Positions 8,442 to 17,052 are shown, numbered from the stretch's first letter. The stretch is DNA of 64,000 nt from Bradyrhizobium sp. 186 (GCF_023101685.1 NZ_CP082164.1:6014001-6078000); one strand, 5' to 3'. Made by a program: numbers and translations. The notes: generated by a model not told the origin, from the letters alone.

Positions 8442-9683
8442 TCAGGTCCGCGCCAGCGCCTGCTCGAGGAACCACGCCGCCGCAAGCGCGTGCGCGTCGT
8501 TGCCGAAGCGCGCGATCACCTGCACGCCGATCGGCAGGCCATCGACCTTGAGCGCCGGCACGTTGACGCAAGGATTGCCCATCAGCGTCCAGAGCCGGTT
8601 GTAGCGGGGGTCGCCGGTGGAGGCGAGCTCCTTGGCCGGTGCGGCGCCCGGCGCAGAATAGCTCAAGAGCACGTCGATGCCCTCGAACAGCTCGCCGAGC
8701 TCGCGGCGGCCGCGGCGGCTGATCCGGCGCGCCTCGTCATATTCCTTCGGCGTCAGGCCGACCGTTGCATCGAGACTGGCGCGCAGCATCGGCGCGATCT
8801 CGTCGTGGCGCTCCGAAAACTCCCAGGCGAGCGCGCGATGCGCCTCGAAATCCTGGAGGATCGGGTGGATACGCCAGGCCTCCTGCACAGCCTCGGGCAA
8901 GTCGACCGTGTGGACGCTGGCGCCGGCGCGCTCGGCGGCCTTGATCGCGGCTTGCAGTCCCTGCTCGGCCGCAGGCTCCACGGCGCCGGCAAACTCCTGC
9001 CTGACCACGCCGATGCGCGGCGACTTCGCCGGGATGACGCCGGAGAATTCGGTGCGGCCGGTCATCGCCAACAGTCCGCGCGCGAGATCCTCCGCGCGGG
9101 CCCCGAACAGGCCGACCGTGTCGAGCGCCCACGAATAGCATTTGACGCCGACCGTCGGCAGCATGCGGAACGACGGTTTGATCGCGGCAGCCCCGCAATA
9201 GGCGGCGGGCCGGATCACCGAGCCGCCGGTCTGGGTGCCGAGCGCCAGCGGGATCATGCCCGCGCCGACAGCGGCCGCCGAACCGGAGGACGAACCGCCA
9301 GGCGTATGGCCAAGATGATGCGGATTGAGCGTTGGTGTCGGATCGCGCGAGGCGAACGCCGTGGTCGTGGTCTTGCCGACGATGGTGGCGCCTGCCCGCC
9401 TCAGCATCATCACGACCGGCGCGTCCGCGCGCGGCTGCCAGCCACGGTAGATCTGCGAGCCCATCTCGGTCGGGAAATCGGCGGTGTCGATGATGTCCTT
9501 GATCCCGACCGCGACGCCGCGCAGCGGACCGGAGGCTTGCGCTCTTGCGGACTTGTCGTACCGGACGAAGGCATGGACATCCTTCTCCCGCGCCTCGATC
9601 GCCTCGAGCGATTGCGCGATCGCAGCATCGGGCGAAAGTTCGCCGCTATCGATGCGGCGCTGGAGATCGGCGAGTGAGATCAT
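8442..9683 (-). CDS. Amidase signature family enzyme
   Basis: The 413-residue protein shows the complete amidase-signature triad: the lysine in GIKDIID (about residue 62), the cis-serine in TPGGSSSGSAAAVGAG, and the nucleophile serine in TQTGGSVIRPA. Family members hydrolyse carboxamides to acid and ammonia. Without a GatB or GatC partner, and with a length below that of GatA, it is more likely a small-molecule amidase than a transamidosome subunit. The substrate is unknown. It is the first gene of a minus-strand run (amidase, AraC, cupin). Just upstream, a relic of the dprA 5' end marks where an insertion region begins; in the ancestral order this gene was probably divergent from dprA. Confidence 0.88.
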   Translation of the reverse strand: MISLADLQRRIDSGELSPDAAIAQSLEAIEAREKDVHAFVRYDKSARAQASGPLRGVAVGIKDIIDTADFPTEMGSQIYRGWQPRADAPVVMMLRRAGATIVGKTTTTAFASRDPTPTLNPHHLGHTPGGSSSGSAAAVGAGMIPLALGTQTGGSVIRPAAYCGAAAIKPSFRMLPTVGVKCYSWALDTVGLFGARAEDLARGLLAMTGRTEFSGVIPAKSPRIGVVRQEFAGAVEPAAEQGLQAAIKAAERAGASVHTVDLPEAVQEAWRIHPILQDFEAHRALAWEFSERHDEIAPMLRASLDATVGLTPKEYDEARRISRRGRRELGELFEGIDVLLSYSAPGAAPAKELASTGDPRYNRLWTLMGNPCVNVPALKVDGLPIGVQVIARFGNDAHALAAAWFLEQALART

Positions 9684-9712
9684 GGCAAAACCCTTCTTAT
9701 TGGGATCGCTTT

Positions 9713-9879
9713 TAGCATCGCGCCGAGGTCACGCAAGCGCACGGAGATGTTGCCCACGCCCTCAGGTTGTTCCATGCTGCCCCTGCAAGGAGCCGCCGTG
9801 GACGCCATCAATCCAAGCGTGGAGCTGACCGGGTCGACCGCTTGCGGCTGATCCGCGCCGACAATGTCGGGGCCGCGCG
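9713..9879 (+). pseudogene. Truncated copy of the dprA promoter and 5' end
   Basis: From TAGCATCGCGCCGAGGTC onward this stretch matches 15439-15617, including the region upstream of dprA, the AAGGA ribosome site, the GTG start and about 28 codons. Relative to the intact copy it lacks 10 bases after GAGCTGACCG and has an extra G in AATGTCGGGG, so it is frameshifted and dead. Homology stops at about 9879, some 50 bp before the IS1634-type element. It marks one side of a 5.7-kb insertion region whose other side is the functional dprA. Confidence 0.85.
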
Positions 9880-9930
9880 GTATTGTGGCGCAAACGCCGC
9901 AAGCGTAAGCACCAAATACCGTCCATTTAG

Positions 9931-11948
9931 CCCGTCTTCGCGGATTGGCGGGTTTTGAAGATACCCGGTCGTTGTAAATCAAAGGCTTATGTCAAAAGGT
10001 CTTCACTACGGCGGTTGGCTTGGGTGACGGCGGCTGTGGTGATCCTGGGCGGCGGCTGCGGTGGCAGGCGGAGTTTCAGCCGGTCGATCAAGAGCTGCAG
10101 TTCGGGTTCTGGGTGGGTATAGCGAGTGAGCAGGATCTCGCGCCCGTCGGTGGTCGGCAGATGGACGTCGATCATCTGGACGGCGGCGAACTTTTCGAGC
10201 GCGCTGCGCGCGGTCAGCCCGGGCGCCAGCGCATGAAGGCGACGGGTCAGCGTGATCTGCATGCAGTAGGCCAGGAAGGCGATGAAGATGTGGGCTTCGA
10301 TCCGCTTCTCGTCCTGATGGAAGACCGGACGGATCGCCAGGTCGCCTTTGAGATTGCGGAAGGCCTCTTCGACGGCGACGAGCTGGGTGTAGTATTGCCA
10401 TAGTTGGGCGGGATCGTTGTCGCTGAGATTGGTGCGCAGCAGGTAGCGGCCTTCGCGCCGCCGTGTCGTTCGCAGCTTCTTGCGATTGAGCGCGAAGGTG
10501 AAGCTCGGGCGCTCCTTGTCGATCTCGATATCAACCAGACGCCAGGCGGCCGGCGCCTTCGAACGCGCGCCGCCGAGTTTCATCAGCAGCTCTTCGCGCG
10601 TGACCTCCATCGCGTCGATTTGCCGGAGCCGCCTCCACAGCCACTTCAACTGCCGCCGCCGCATCGCGCGTTCCTTGGTGACCCGATCGGCGCTTTGCGC
10701 GAAGACATAAAGCTCGCCGTCCTCGGCCAACAGCTTCACCTTCACGCCCTCCCGCGCCTCCTGCCATGGCTTTTGCAGCAGGTGCTTCTCCAGCCGGTTC
10801 AGGCGTCCCTTCGGCGTTCCCACCAGATACTGCACCGGCGGATCGCTGTTGCGCATCTCGGCCAGCACCGCCTCGGTCGGCACGCCGCGATCCATCACCC
10901 AGACCCGCCGCGCCTTGCCATATTGCAGTTCGATCTTGCCCAGGAACATCCGCAGCGTCTTGCTGTCGGCGGTGTTGCCGGGCAGCACCTCGTAAGCCAG
11001 CGGCAAGCCGTCCGGCGTCACCACCAGCGCGATCACGACTTGCGGGCAGTCCGGCCGCTTGTCGCGGCTGTAGCCGTGGCGGCGCTTGCTGCCTTGCGGC
11101 AAGTCCGAGGCGTTGACCTCGAAGTAGGTGCTGGTCAGATCGTACAGCAGCACGTCGAAGTCGGCGTTGAACAGATCGCGCCAACGCCCGACCAGATGCG
11201 AGAACAGCGCCTCCTTATGCTCGAGCAACAGGTCATGGCAGGCATAGAGCTTGTGCTCTTCAGCCAGGCCGAAGTCAGTCCCCAAGAGATCGGCCATCGC
11301 GCTGTTGCCGAACCATTGCCGATGTAGCCGCCATTCGCTGCCCGGCGCGATCAGCCGATAGGTCGCGAGCACTTGCAGGATTTGATCCCACCTCGTCTTC
11401 TTGCGGCTCGGGGGCAACCGATCGGCCCAGAACCGATCAAGCTGAAGTTCCTGCCACAACTGCCCGGCCAGCCAGCACGCGCCCCATTGGCGTGGGCGAC
11501 GAAGCTGCATCTCGGACAGGCGAAGCTGAACGACAGACGCATCGCCTGCGACCGCATCGCATCGATCCTCCGGGAATAGCGCCAGTGTCCGCGGGCGGCC
11601 GGCATCCTCGTCGAACACCTCGATCGCCTTGCGCCAGGCCGCCGCCTGCGAAGAGTTGATCTCGCCGAGATACAGCACATGCCGCTGTACCACGCGTCCG
11701 TCGTCGAGCCGCTTGCTCTCGACGACGTTCCAGTAATGGTGCGCCTTGCCGTTCTTCTTTCGCTCGGTGCGTCGCAGGAACATGACGCGCAGAATCTATC
11801 CGCATCATCCCGCCCTTGGGAATCGGGTAGGTCTTCACTACAGCCATTTTCGGCCGAATCCGACGACCTCGCTCCTTGCAAATCAATCACTTAGCCGAGC
11901 AAAAAATCTCAAAATCCGCGATTTCGAGCGCGAATCCGCGAAGTCGGG
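9931..11948 (-). mobile_element. IS1634-type insertion sequence
   Basis: A single 598-codon transposase gene is flanked by an imperfect terminal inverted repeat. The left end CCCGTCTTCGCGGATTGGC (9931-9949) pairs with the complement of the right end near 11930-11948, which reads CCCGACTTCGCGGATTCGC on the other strand. No clear target-site duplication was found outside these ends, so exact boundaries may be a few bases off. Confidence 0.75.
9987..11783 (-). CDS. IS1634-family (IS4 superfamily) transposase
   Basis: The 598-residue DDE transposase begins MFLRRTERKKNGKAHHYWNVVESKR, the N-terminus usual for IS1634-type enzymes. The first catalytic aspartate is in VLLYDLTSTYF, the second in VWVMDRGVPTE, and the glutamate in VAVEEAFRNLKGDLAIRP, which carries the YREK-like signature of the IS4 superfamily. 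The length and reading frame are complete, so the enzyme is probably active. It sits at the dprA-relic side of the insertion region, 186 bp downstream of the interrupted membrane-protein gene on the same strand. Confidence 0.92.
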   Translation of the reverse strand: MFLRRTERKKNGKAHHYWNVVESKRLDDGRVVQRHVLYLGEINSSQAAAWRKAIEVFDEDAGRPRTLALFPEDRCDAVAGDASVVQLRLSEMQLRRPRQWGACWLAGQLWQELQLDRFWADRLPPSRKKTRWDQILQVLATYRLIAPGSEWRLHRQWFGNSAMADLLGTDFGLAEEHKLYACHDLLLEHKEALFSHLVGRWRDLFNADFDVLLYDLTSTYFEVNASDLPQGSKRRHGYSRDKRPDCPQVVIALVVTPDGLPLAYEVLPGNTADSKTLRMFLGKIELQYGKARRVWVMDRGVPTEAVLAEMRNSDPPVQYLVGTPKGRLNRLEKHLLQKPWQEAREGVKVKLLAEDGELYVFAQSADRVTKERAMRRRQLKWLWRRLRQIDAMEVTREELLMKLGGARSKAPAAWRLVDIEIDKERPSFTFALNRKKLRTTRRREGRYLLRTNLSDNDPAQLWQYYTQLVAVEEAFRNLKGDLAIRPVFHQDEKRIEAHIFIAFLAYCMQITLTRRLHALAPGLTARSALEKFAAVQMIDVHLPTTDGREILLTRYTHPEPELQLLIDRLKLRLPPQPPPRITTAAVTQANRRSEDLLT

Positions 11949-11969
11949 TTAGGAGTGGACGATGCGCGG

Positions 11970-12704
11970 TTATTGCTTTGGGAAGAAAACGAAGCGGGGC
12001 GAGACGACGACCTGCAAAGCCCCATCTGGAAGAGAGGGGCAAGTTGCTTGGAAAACGCTATGCCCTTGCAGCGACTCCGTAAGGGCGTGGGCAAGGGAAA
12101 GCCATGCGGTCTTTGGCCTCTCGTCTATCGGCTTTGCGAGGGCCGCGCCTTCCTCATCCGAGATCGACTTCGACAGGACTGTAACGCCTCCGAATGGGGC
12201 TGCGCACGCCTTAACGTTGGCGCTTGTCACTTCTACATACCGCACTTCCCATTTTGCAACGGTGAGAATGCTTACCAAGCTGCTCGCCAGAAAGTACGAA
12301 TCAGGGTCATCTGGCGCGTGTGACACCAGCACGCTCCGTTGCGGAACGCCCTCCAAGGCGCTGAGAAAGATTTTCTCGTCTATGCGGCGGGGGCCGAGCT
12401 TCTGCCGCAGCTCCTCCAAGCGAAGCTCTGCCGCCGCGGTGCGGGCATTCGCTTCAGCGATTTGCGCGCTTGCCTTGGCAATGTCGGCTTGCGCCACCCC
12501 AAGATCGGCCTTTGCCTCCTCGATACGAACTGATCCGCGTTTCGTTTCGGCGGCAAGTTCTACTTGGGCTGCATCTGCTACCCGATACAGGATGTATGCT
12601 GACGCGGCAGTGATGAGTAGCGCGATGACGCCGAGAATTGCGCCAGCGACAAGCGACCAGAGACCGATACGGTCCCAAAGCTCTAAGTGTCTGTCCGGGA
12701 ACAT
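11970..12704 (-). CDS. Membrane-anchored coiled-coil protein, 5' end replaced by IS sequence
   Basis: The present frame encodes 244 residues: a short N-terminus, one transmembrane segment (about residues 14-42, GLWSLVAGAILGVIALLI then AASAYILY), an alanine- and glutamate-rich coiled coil to about residue 105, and a soluble C-terminal domain of unknown function. The first six residues, MFPDRH, are encoded by the inverted repeat of the adjacent IS5-type element. Removing that element and the IS701 element behind it joins codon LEL to a fragment at 15058-15112 and gives a 256-codon frame starting MAEANNANDHSLLWGYS. The IS insertion therefore preserved an in-frame ATG, though no good ribosome site is visible in front of it. 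Expression is uncertain. The DUF6471 gene lies upstream on the same strand in the original arrangement. Confidence 0.75.
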   Translation of the reverse strand: MFPDRHLELWDRIGLWSLVAGAILGVIALLITAASAYILYRVADAAQVELAAETKRGSVRIEEAKADLGVAQADIAKASAQIAEANARTAAAELRLEELRQKLGPRRIDEKIFLSALEGVPQRSVLVSHAPDDPDSYFLASSLVSILTVAKWEVRYVEVTSANVKACAAPFGGVTVLSKSISDEEGAALAKPIDERPKTAWLSLAHALTESLQGHSVFQATCPSLPDGALQVVVSPRFVFFPKQ

Positions 12705-13619
12705 CTTGAATCATCGGAATCATTTGTGATTCAAGGGTGGCGGTCCGATTCGAAGGGGCGCCCATGTGGACGAAGGAGAACCGCGGTCGTTACGACCGAA
12801 GCCGGCTACGCTATCCAAGCGATTTGACTGATGAGGAATGGGCGTTGGTGGAGCCGCTGATTGCGCCAGCCAAGCGAGGCGGCAACAAGCGCACGGTCGA
12901 TGTGCGCGAGGTGATCAATGGCCTGATGTATGTGCTGAGCACCGGTTGCCAATGGCGAGCGATCCCGAAGGACCTGCCGCCACGCAGCACGGTGCACGAC
13001 TATTTTGACTTGTGGGCTTGGAACGGCACGCTCGATCGCATCCATCACGCGCTCTATGTACAATGTCGAGAATTGGCTAACCGAGAACCCAGCCCGAGCG
13101 CCGCCATCATCGACAGTCAAAGCGTCAAGAGCGCGGAAAAAGGGGGGCGTGGATCGACCCGCATGGCTACGATGCGGGCAAGAAGATCAAGGGCAAGAAG
13201 CGCCACATCCTAGTCGATACTCAAGGCTTGCTGCTCCACGCCCTCGTGCATTCGGCGGACATCCAGGATCGTGACGGTGGGGTGCTGGTGATGGCCACGC
13301 TGTTTGGCCTGCATCCATTCCTGCTGAAGCTCTATGCTGACGGCGGCTATCAGGGGCCGATCTTTCAGTCCGCCGTTCGCAAAATCCTCCGGCAAATCGA
13401 CGTCGAGATCGTCAAGCGCTCCGATACAGCAAAGAGTTTTGCGATCTTGCCCAAGCGATGGATCGTCGAACGCACCATCGCCTGGCTCAACCGCTGCCGC
13501 CGTTTGGCCAAGGATTGGGAGTGCCTCAACCGAAAGGCATTGGCGTTCTTGCGCCTCGCCTCAATCCGCCTCATGCTGCGAAAGCTCTGCCAAAAAACAG
13601 CATGATCCCGGACAGACTC
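12687..13619 (+). mobile_element. IS5-family (IS427 group) insertion sequence
   Basis: The element is 933 bp. The left end GTGTCTGTCCGGGAACAT (12687-12704) and the complement of the right end 13602-13619 (GAGTCTGTCCGGGATCAT) form an 18-bp inverted repeat with two mismatches. It is flanked by a 3-bp TAA direct repeat (12684-12686 and 13620-13622), as expected for the IS5 family. The insertion point is exactly the left boundary of the IS701-type element. Confidence 0.9.
12764..13605 (+). CDS. IS5/IS427 transposase encoded in two frames (probable -1 frameshift)
   Basis: The first frame starts MWTKENRGRYDRSRLRYPSD at ATG 12764 and carries DLTDEEWALVEPLI, the QWRAIPKDLPPRSTV block and the catalytic region AAIIDSQSVKSAEKGG. 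At 13137-13147 the run A5G6 occurs, after which the homologous sequence continues in the -1 frame: AWIDPHGYDAGKKIKGKKRH, then VDTQGLLLHALVHSADIQDRDGG, LYADGGYQGP and RWIVERTIAWLNRCRRLAKDWE. Together they make a normal-length IS427 transposase. IS427-group elements commonly use frameshifting at such runs, so this is more likely programmed than a mutation, but a simple indel cannot be excluded. Confidence 0.85.
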
Positions 13620-13622
13620 TAA

Positions 13623-15057
13623 CATTACAGTTGCCGTTTTGCTTTGAGATGCGCGCGCTGAGCGGCAGCCTGGTGAGCTCTGCGCCAGAATGACCATGCG
13701 ATGACATGCGCGGGTTGGATCCGCTTTCGAGCAAGCCTGATGGCGATGCGGCGGATTTCCTGGATTGACCAACGGATCAGCGGCGGCGTGGGTGTGCTTT
13801 GGCTTTTGCCGGGGGGCGGCGTTTGGTTTTTTTGGGCGGTGGCGGATTGGCGCGATGGCGGATCGCCGCCATCATGGCGAAGGCGAGCATCACCAGGGAC
13901 ACGTGGCGATGCCAGCCATGCCAGGACCTGCTCTCGTTGTGATCGAGCCCGAACTCGTTTTTCGCGGTTTCAAAGCTGTCCTCGATCGCCCATCGATGGC
14001 CTTCGACCGCGACCAGCGTTTCAATTGATGTTCCCGCTGGGCACCAGGTGGTGAAGAAGGCGAGATCGCCATCGGCGATATGGCGACGGATCAGCAGACC
14101 GCGCGTCCATAAACCATCATTTGCGCTGTTGAACTGCTCGACCTCGAGATCGGCCAGTTCGAGATAACACCAGTCATGCAGCCTCGGTCCTTTGGTTCCG
14201 GCTCCCGCCGACAAGCGCTTCCAGTCGGACGGGCGCCGCGTCCGGGCGATGTCTTCGGCCTTGCCGGCGACCGGCTGTCGCTTGCCCCAGGATCGGAAGA
14301 CATGAGAGCTGCTGACCCCGAGCACATAGCCTTTGCCTGCCCGCCGTAGCTGCTGTTCGATATCGCCAACACCGTAGACCGTGTCACCGGCAACCCACTT
14401 GAATGGTACAGACGCGGCTATCGCACGTGCGATCATTCTCGTCGCAAGCTTTGGTTTGGTCGCAAAGCCGACATCGGCAGGCACGTATGCGGCTTCCAGA
14501 CGATCTGGATCGTCGGTCCATTCCTTCGGAAGATACAACGCGCGATCGATGAACGCATGACCATGACGCGAAACGTAGGTAGCGAAGACGCCGATCTGGC
14601 AGTTCGTGATCTTCCCTGCCGAACCAGTGTATTGCCGCGCCACTCCGCACGAGGCCTTACCCTGCTTGAGAAAGCCGGTCTCGTCGATCACCAGCACCGC
14701 ATCGTCATCCGCCAAATGCTCGATGACATAGTCCCGGACGATGTCGCGCAGGGCATCAGCGTCCCAATCCCCGCGACCCAGGATCGCCTGCTGCCGCCAT
14801 GGGCCGGGATCGCCAGCCGCCTCCGCGCGCATCCAACCGGTCTTGCGCTGCTCATCTCCGAGCAGACCTTCCAGGAACAGGCCTGCATTCGTCGCCACAC
14901 GCTCTTGCGTGAACAACGGACGTATCCGCTGCTTGACCTCTCGAAGCGACGCCGCCCACAACGCAAGCGTCTCCTCAACCGACGCGGCCCGCGTCCACGA
15001 CATTCGAATCATGGTTGCCCATGGATTCAGAAGCCCGCAAACAAAGCAACTGTAATG
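13623..15057 (-). mobile_element. IS701-type insertion sequence
   Basis: The element is 1435 bp, with perfect 12-bp ends: CATTACAGTTGC at 13623 and its complement GCAACTGTAATG ending at 15057. The target duplication CTAA lies at 15058-15061 on the right and at 12683-12686 on the left, now separated from the element by the later IS5-type insertion. CTAA fits the YTAR target known for the IS701 family. Confidence 0.9.
13777..15012 (-). CDS. IS701-family transposase
   Basis: This is a complete 411-residue DDE transposase. The first catalytic aspartate lies in AVLVIDETGFLKQG, a typical IS701 block. VPFKWVAGDTVYG carries the second aspartate, and VEGHRWAIEDSFETAKNEFGLDHNESRSWHGW carries the glutamate with the conserved WxxI-E spacing. 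The C-terminus is proline- and lysine-rich (KKTKRRPPAKAKAHPRRR). The start codon ATG 15012 gives MIRMSWTRAAS. The frame is intact and the element looks recently active, consistent with its perfect ends and retained target duplication. Confidence 0.93.
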   Translation of the reverse strand: MIRMSWTRAASVEETLALWAASLREVKQRIRPLFTQERVATNAGLFLEGLLGDEQRKTGWMRAEAAGDPGPWRQQAILGRGDWDADALRDIVRDYVIEHLADDDAVLVIDETGFLKQGKASCGVARQYTGSAGKITNCQIGVFATYVSRHGHAFIDRALYLPKEWTDDPDRLEAAYVPADVGFATKPKLATRMIARAIAASVPFKWVAGDTVYGVGDIEQQLRRAGKGYVLGVSSSHVFRSWGKRQPVAGKAEDIARTRRPSDWKRLSAGAGTKGPRLHDWCYLELADLEVEQFNSANDGLWTRGLLIRRHIADGDLAFFTTWCPAGTSIETLVAVEGHRWAIEDSFETAKNEFGLDHNESRSWHGWHRHVSLVMLAFAMMAAIRHRANPPPPKKTKRRPPAKAKAHPRRR

Positions 15058-15112
15058 CTAAGGAATACCCCCACAGCAGAGAATGGTCGTTGGCGTTGTT
15101 TGCTTCAGCCAT
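15058..15112 (-). pseudogene. Detached 5' end of the membrane coiled-coil gene
   Basis: The reverse strand encodes MAEANNANDHSLLWGYS followed by TTAG, which is the IS701 target duplication. Joining it to 12682 (after removing both IS elements and one copy of the duplication) continues in frame as LELWDRIGLWSL in the 11970-12704 gene, giving 768 nt, exactly 256 codons. Two further in-frame ATGs lie just upstream. Confidence 0.85.
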
Positions 15113-15181
15113 GGCTTCGATCATCGCGCTGGCGATCATTACATTTTACGGGATAAAGGCCCCGTGCCGTCGCAGGGTTCG

Positions 15182-15394
15182 CTAAATCTCCTCCAATACT
15201 ACCTGTTCGAGTTCCAAGGCCGCAACACACGCAAGAAAGAATATTGCGGAAAAGGACCCTCGTTTAAGCTCCATAGTGATCCCTGCCTCCGTCTCCTTGA
15301 GGCCGTGCTTTTTCAGTCGCTTGACCCGATCGGCATAAGTTACGTCGGCTTTCTTCATTTCGGCCCTGAGGAAGGTGGCGGCACGGTGCCCCAT
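15182..15394 (-). CDS. DUF6471-like small protein
   Basis: This 70-residue protein, starting MGHRAATFLRAEMKKADVTY, has the pattern of the DUF6471 domain: a helix with ADVTYADRVKRLKKHGLKE, then TEAGITMELKRGSFSAIFFLACVAALE. The arrangement resembles a small helix-turn-helix, and the family is common in alphaproteobacterial accessory regions, but its function is not established. The start was placed at ATG 15394; the frame stays open upstream through the dprA promoter region, which is not credible coding. It lies 69 bp upstream of the detached 5' end of the membrane coiled-coil gene on the same strand, so the two were probably one unit before the IS insertions. Confidence 0.6.
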   Translation of the reverse strand: MGHRAATFLRAEMKKADVTYADRVKRLKKHGLKETEAGITMELKRGSFSAIFFLACVAALELEQVVLEEI

Positions 15395-15438
15395 TCCTCC
15401 TCCGTCTTGGATAGGACCATGGCAACTTGGGACCGCGT

Positions 15439-15617
15439 CTAGCATCGCGCCGAGGTCGCGCAGGCGCACGCAGCTGTTGCCCACGCCCTCAGGTTGTTCC
15501 ATGCTGCGCGCCTGCAAGGAGACGCCGTGGACGCCATCAATTCAAGCGTAGAGCTGACCGAGGCCGACAGGGTCGACCGCCTGCGGCTGATCCGCTCCGA
15601 TAATGTCGGGCCGCGCA
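15439..15617 (+). repeat. dprA upstream and 5' segment, intact copy of a direct repeat
   Basis: This is the partner of the truncated copy at 9713-9879, in the same orientation. It covers the dprA leader and the first 30 codons. The two copies differ by scattered substitutions and small indels, so they have either diverged since duplication or come from different alleles. Confidence 0.85.
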
Positions 15618-16645
15618 CCTTCCGTTCGCTGGTCGATCATTTCGGTACCGCACGGGCGGCGCTCGAGCGCCTGCCCGATCTCGCGCGCCGAGGCGGTGCG
15701 TCGCGATCGGCGCGCATCTGTAGCGCGGACGAAGCGAAGGCCGAGCTTGCCGCGAGCCGAAAGCTCGGCCTCTCCTGGCTCGCGCCCGGCGAAAACGGCT
15801 ATCCGGCGCGGCTTGCAATGCTCGACGACGCTCCGCCGCTGCTCGCCGTGCGCGGCGATGTCGCGACCTTGATGCGGCCGATGATCGCGATCGTCGGCTC
15901 GCGCAATGCCTCCGGCGCCGGGCTGAAATTCGCCGGCCAGCTTGCCCGCGAGCTCGGTGAGGCCGGCTTTGTCACCATCTCGGGCCTCGCCCGCGGCGTC
16001 GACCAGGCCGCGCACCGCGCGAGCGTCGCGAGCGGCACGCTCGCGGTGCTCGCCGGCGGCCATGACTGCGTCTATCCGCCCGAACATGGCGACCTGCTCA
16101 CAGCGATCCTCGACCACAACGGCGCGGCGATCTCCGAGATGCCGCTCGGCCACGAGCCGCGTGCCCGCGATTTTCCCCGCCGCAACCGGCTGATCTCGGG
16201 CGCTTCGCTCGGTGTGGTCGTGGTGGAGGCCGCGCATCGCTCGGGCTCGCTGATCACCGCCCGCATGGCCGCCGAACAGGGCCGCGAGGTGTTTGCGGTC
16301 CCGGGCTCGCCGCTCGATCCGCGCGCCGCCGGCACCAATGATCTGATCAAGCAGGGCGCGACCCTCGTCACCGAAGCCGCCGACGTCGTCAACGCGGTCC
16401 AGCCGATCATGGAGCGGCCGATGATGCACCCGGCCGGCGAACCCGACAGCGAACCGTTCGAGAGCGATCCGCAAGGACACGACCGCGGTCAGATCACTGG
16501 TCTCCTCGGCCCCACACCAATCTCAATCGACGATCTTGTGCGGATGTCCGGCGCCTCGCCCGCAATCGTGCGCACGGTGCTGCTTGAGCTCGAGCTTGCC
16601 GGCCGGCTCGAGCGTCACGGCGGTGGATTGGTGTCGCTGCTTTAG
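15527..16645 (+). CDS. dprA: DNA-processing protein DprA
   Basis: DprA binds single-stranded DNA taken up during transformation and loads RecA; it is widely conserved even in species not known to be competent. The 372-residue protein has an N-terminal helical domain ([19 protein letters not shown]), then the Rossmann-like DprA domain with [47 protein letters not shown] and [13 protein letters not shown] winged-helix tail follows ([36 protein letters not shown]). The start is GTG 15527, preceded by AAGGA at the correct distance; the same start is preserved in the dead copy at 9.8 kb. The 3' end overlaps the convergent HxlR gene by 4 bp. Confidence 0.95.
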   Translation: MDAINSSVELTEADRVDRLRLIRSDNVGPRTFRSLVDHFGTARAALERLPDLARRGGASRSARICSADEAKAELAASRKLGLSWLAPGENGYPARLAMLDDAPPLLAVRGDVATLMRPMIAIVGSRNASGAGLKFAGQLARELGEAGFVTISGLARGVDQAAHRASVASGTLAVLAGGHDCVYPPEHGDLLTAILDHNGAAISEMPLGHEPRARDFPRRNRLISGASLGVVVVEAAHRSGSLITARMAAEQGREVFAVPGSPLDPRAAGTNDLIKQGATLVTEAADVVNAVQPIMERPMMHPAGEPDSEPFESDPQGHDRGQITGLLGPTPISIDDLVRMSGASPAIVRTVLLELELAGRLERHGGGLVSLL

Positions 16646-17052
16646 GTGTGGTTGCGCTGATCGAAATGGGTACGTGCAGCCTCAATCTGCACAAGATGGT
16701 CCTTCGCCCACTTGCCGAGCGCCTCTACGGGCTGCGACAGCCCGCGGCCAAGGTCGGTCAGCTCATAGTCCACACGCGGTGGAATGGTCGGGAAAATCGT
16801 GCGCGTGACCAGGCCGTCGCGCTCCAGCCCGCGCAGCGTCAGGGTCAGCATCCGCTGCGAGATGCCGTTGATCAGGCGCTTGAGTTCGTTGAAGCGCTTC
16901 GGCCCATCGCTCAGCATCATGATGACGAACACGCTCCATTTGTCGCCGACGCGGGACAGCACGGAAGCGACCCCGCGGCAGTCCGCATGGTTGGGATCCG
17001 GCCTCGGCGCGGCAGGCAAATCGATGTGTGCAGGTTTCAGAGATGTGCCCAT
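16642..17052 (-). CDS. HxlR-family transcriptional regulator, divergent from azoR
   Basis: This 136-residue winged-helix regulator has the HxlR hallmarks: [23 protein letters not shown], a recognition region [35 protein letters not shown], the wing [15 protein letters not shown], and the terminal LGKWAKDHL helix. HxlR/YodB-type proteins often sense electrophiles or disulphide stress through the N-terminal cysteine; here the single candidate is the cysteine in ADCRGVAS. The gene is divergent from an FMN azoreductase gene, the same arrangement as YodB-AzoR in Bacillus, so repression of azoR relieved by quinones or diamide is a reasonable inference. Confidence 0.9.
   Translation of the reverse strand: MGTSLKPAHIDLPAAPRPDPNHADCRGVASVLSRVGDKWSVFVIMMLSDGPKRFNELKRLINGISQRMLTLTLRGLERDGLVTRTIFPTIPPRVDYELTDLGRGLSQPVEALGKWAKDHLVQIEAARTHFDQRNHT

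Noticed and set aside
11970..12704. TIR-domain defence protein
   Set aside because: The C-terminal stretch SVLVSHAPDDPDSYF looked TIR-like at first, but the following sequence lacks the TIR catalytic glutamate context and box 2 motif. No nuclease, NTPase or cyclase partner is adjacent.
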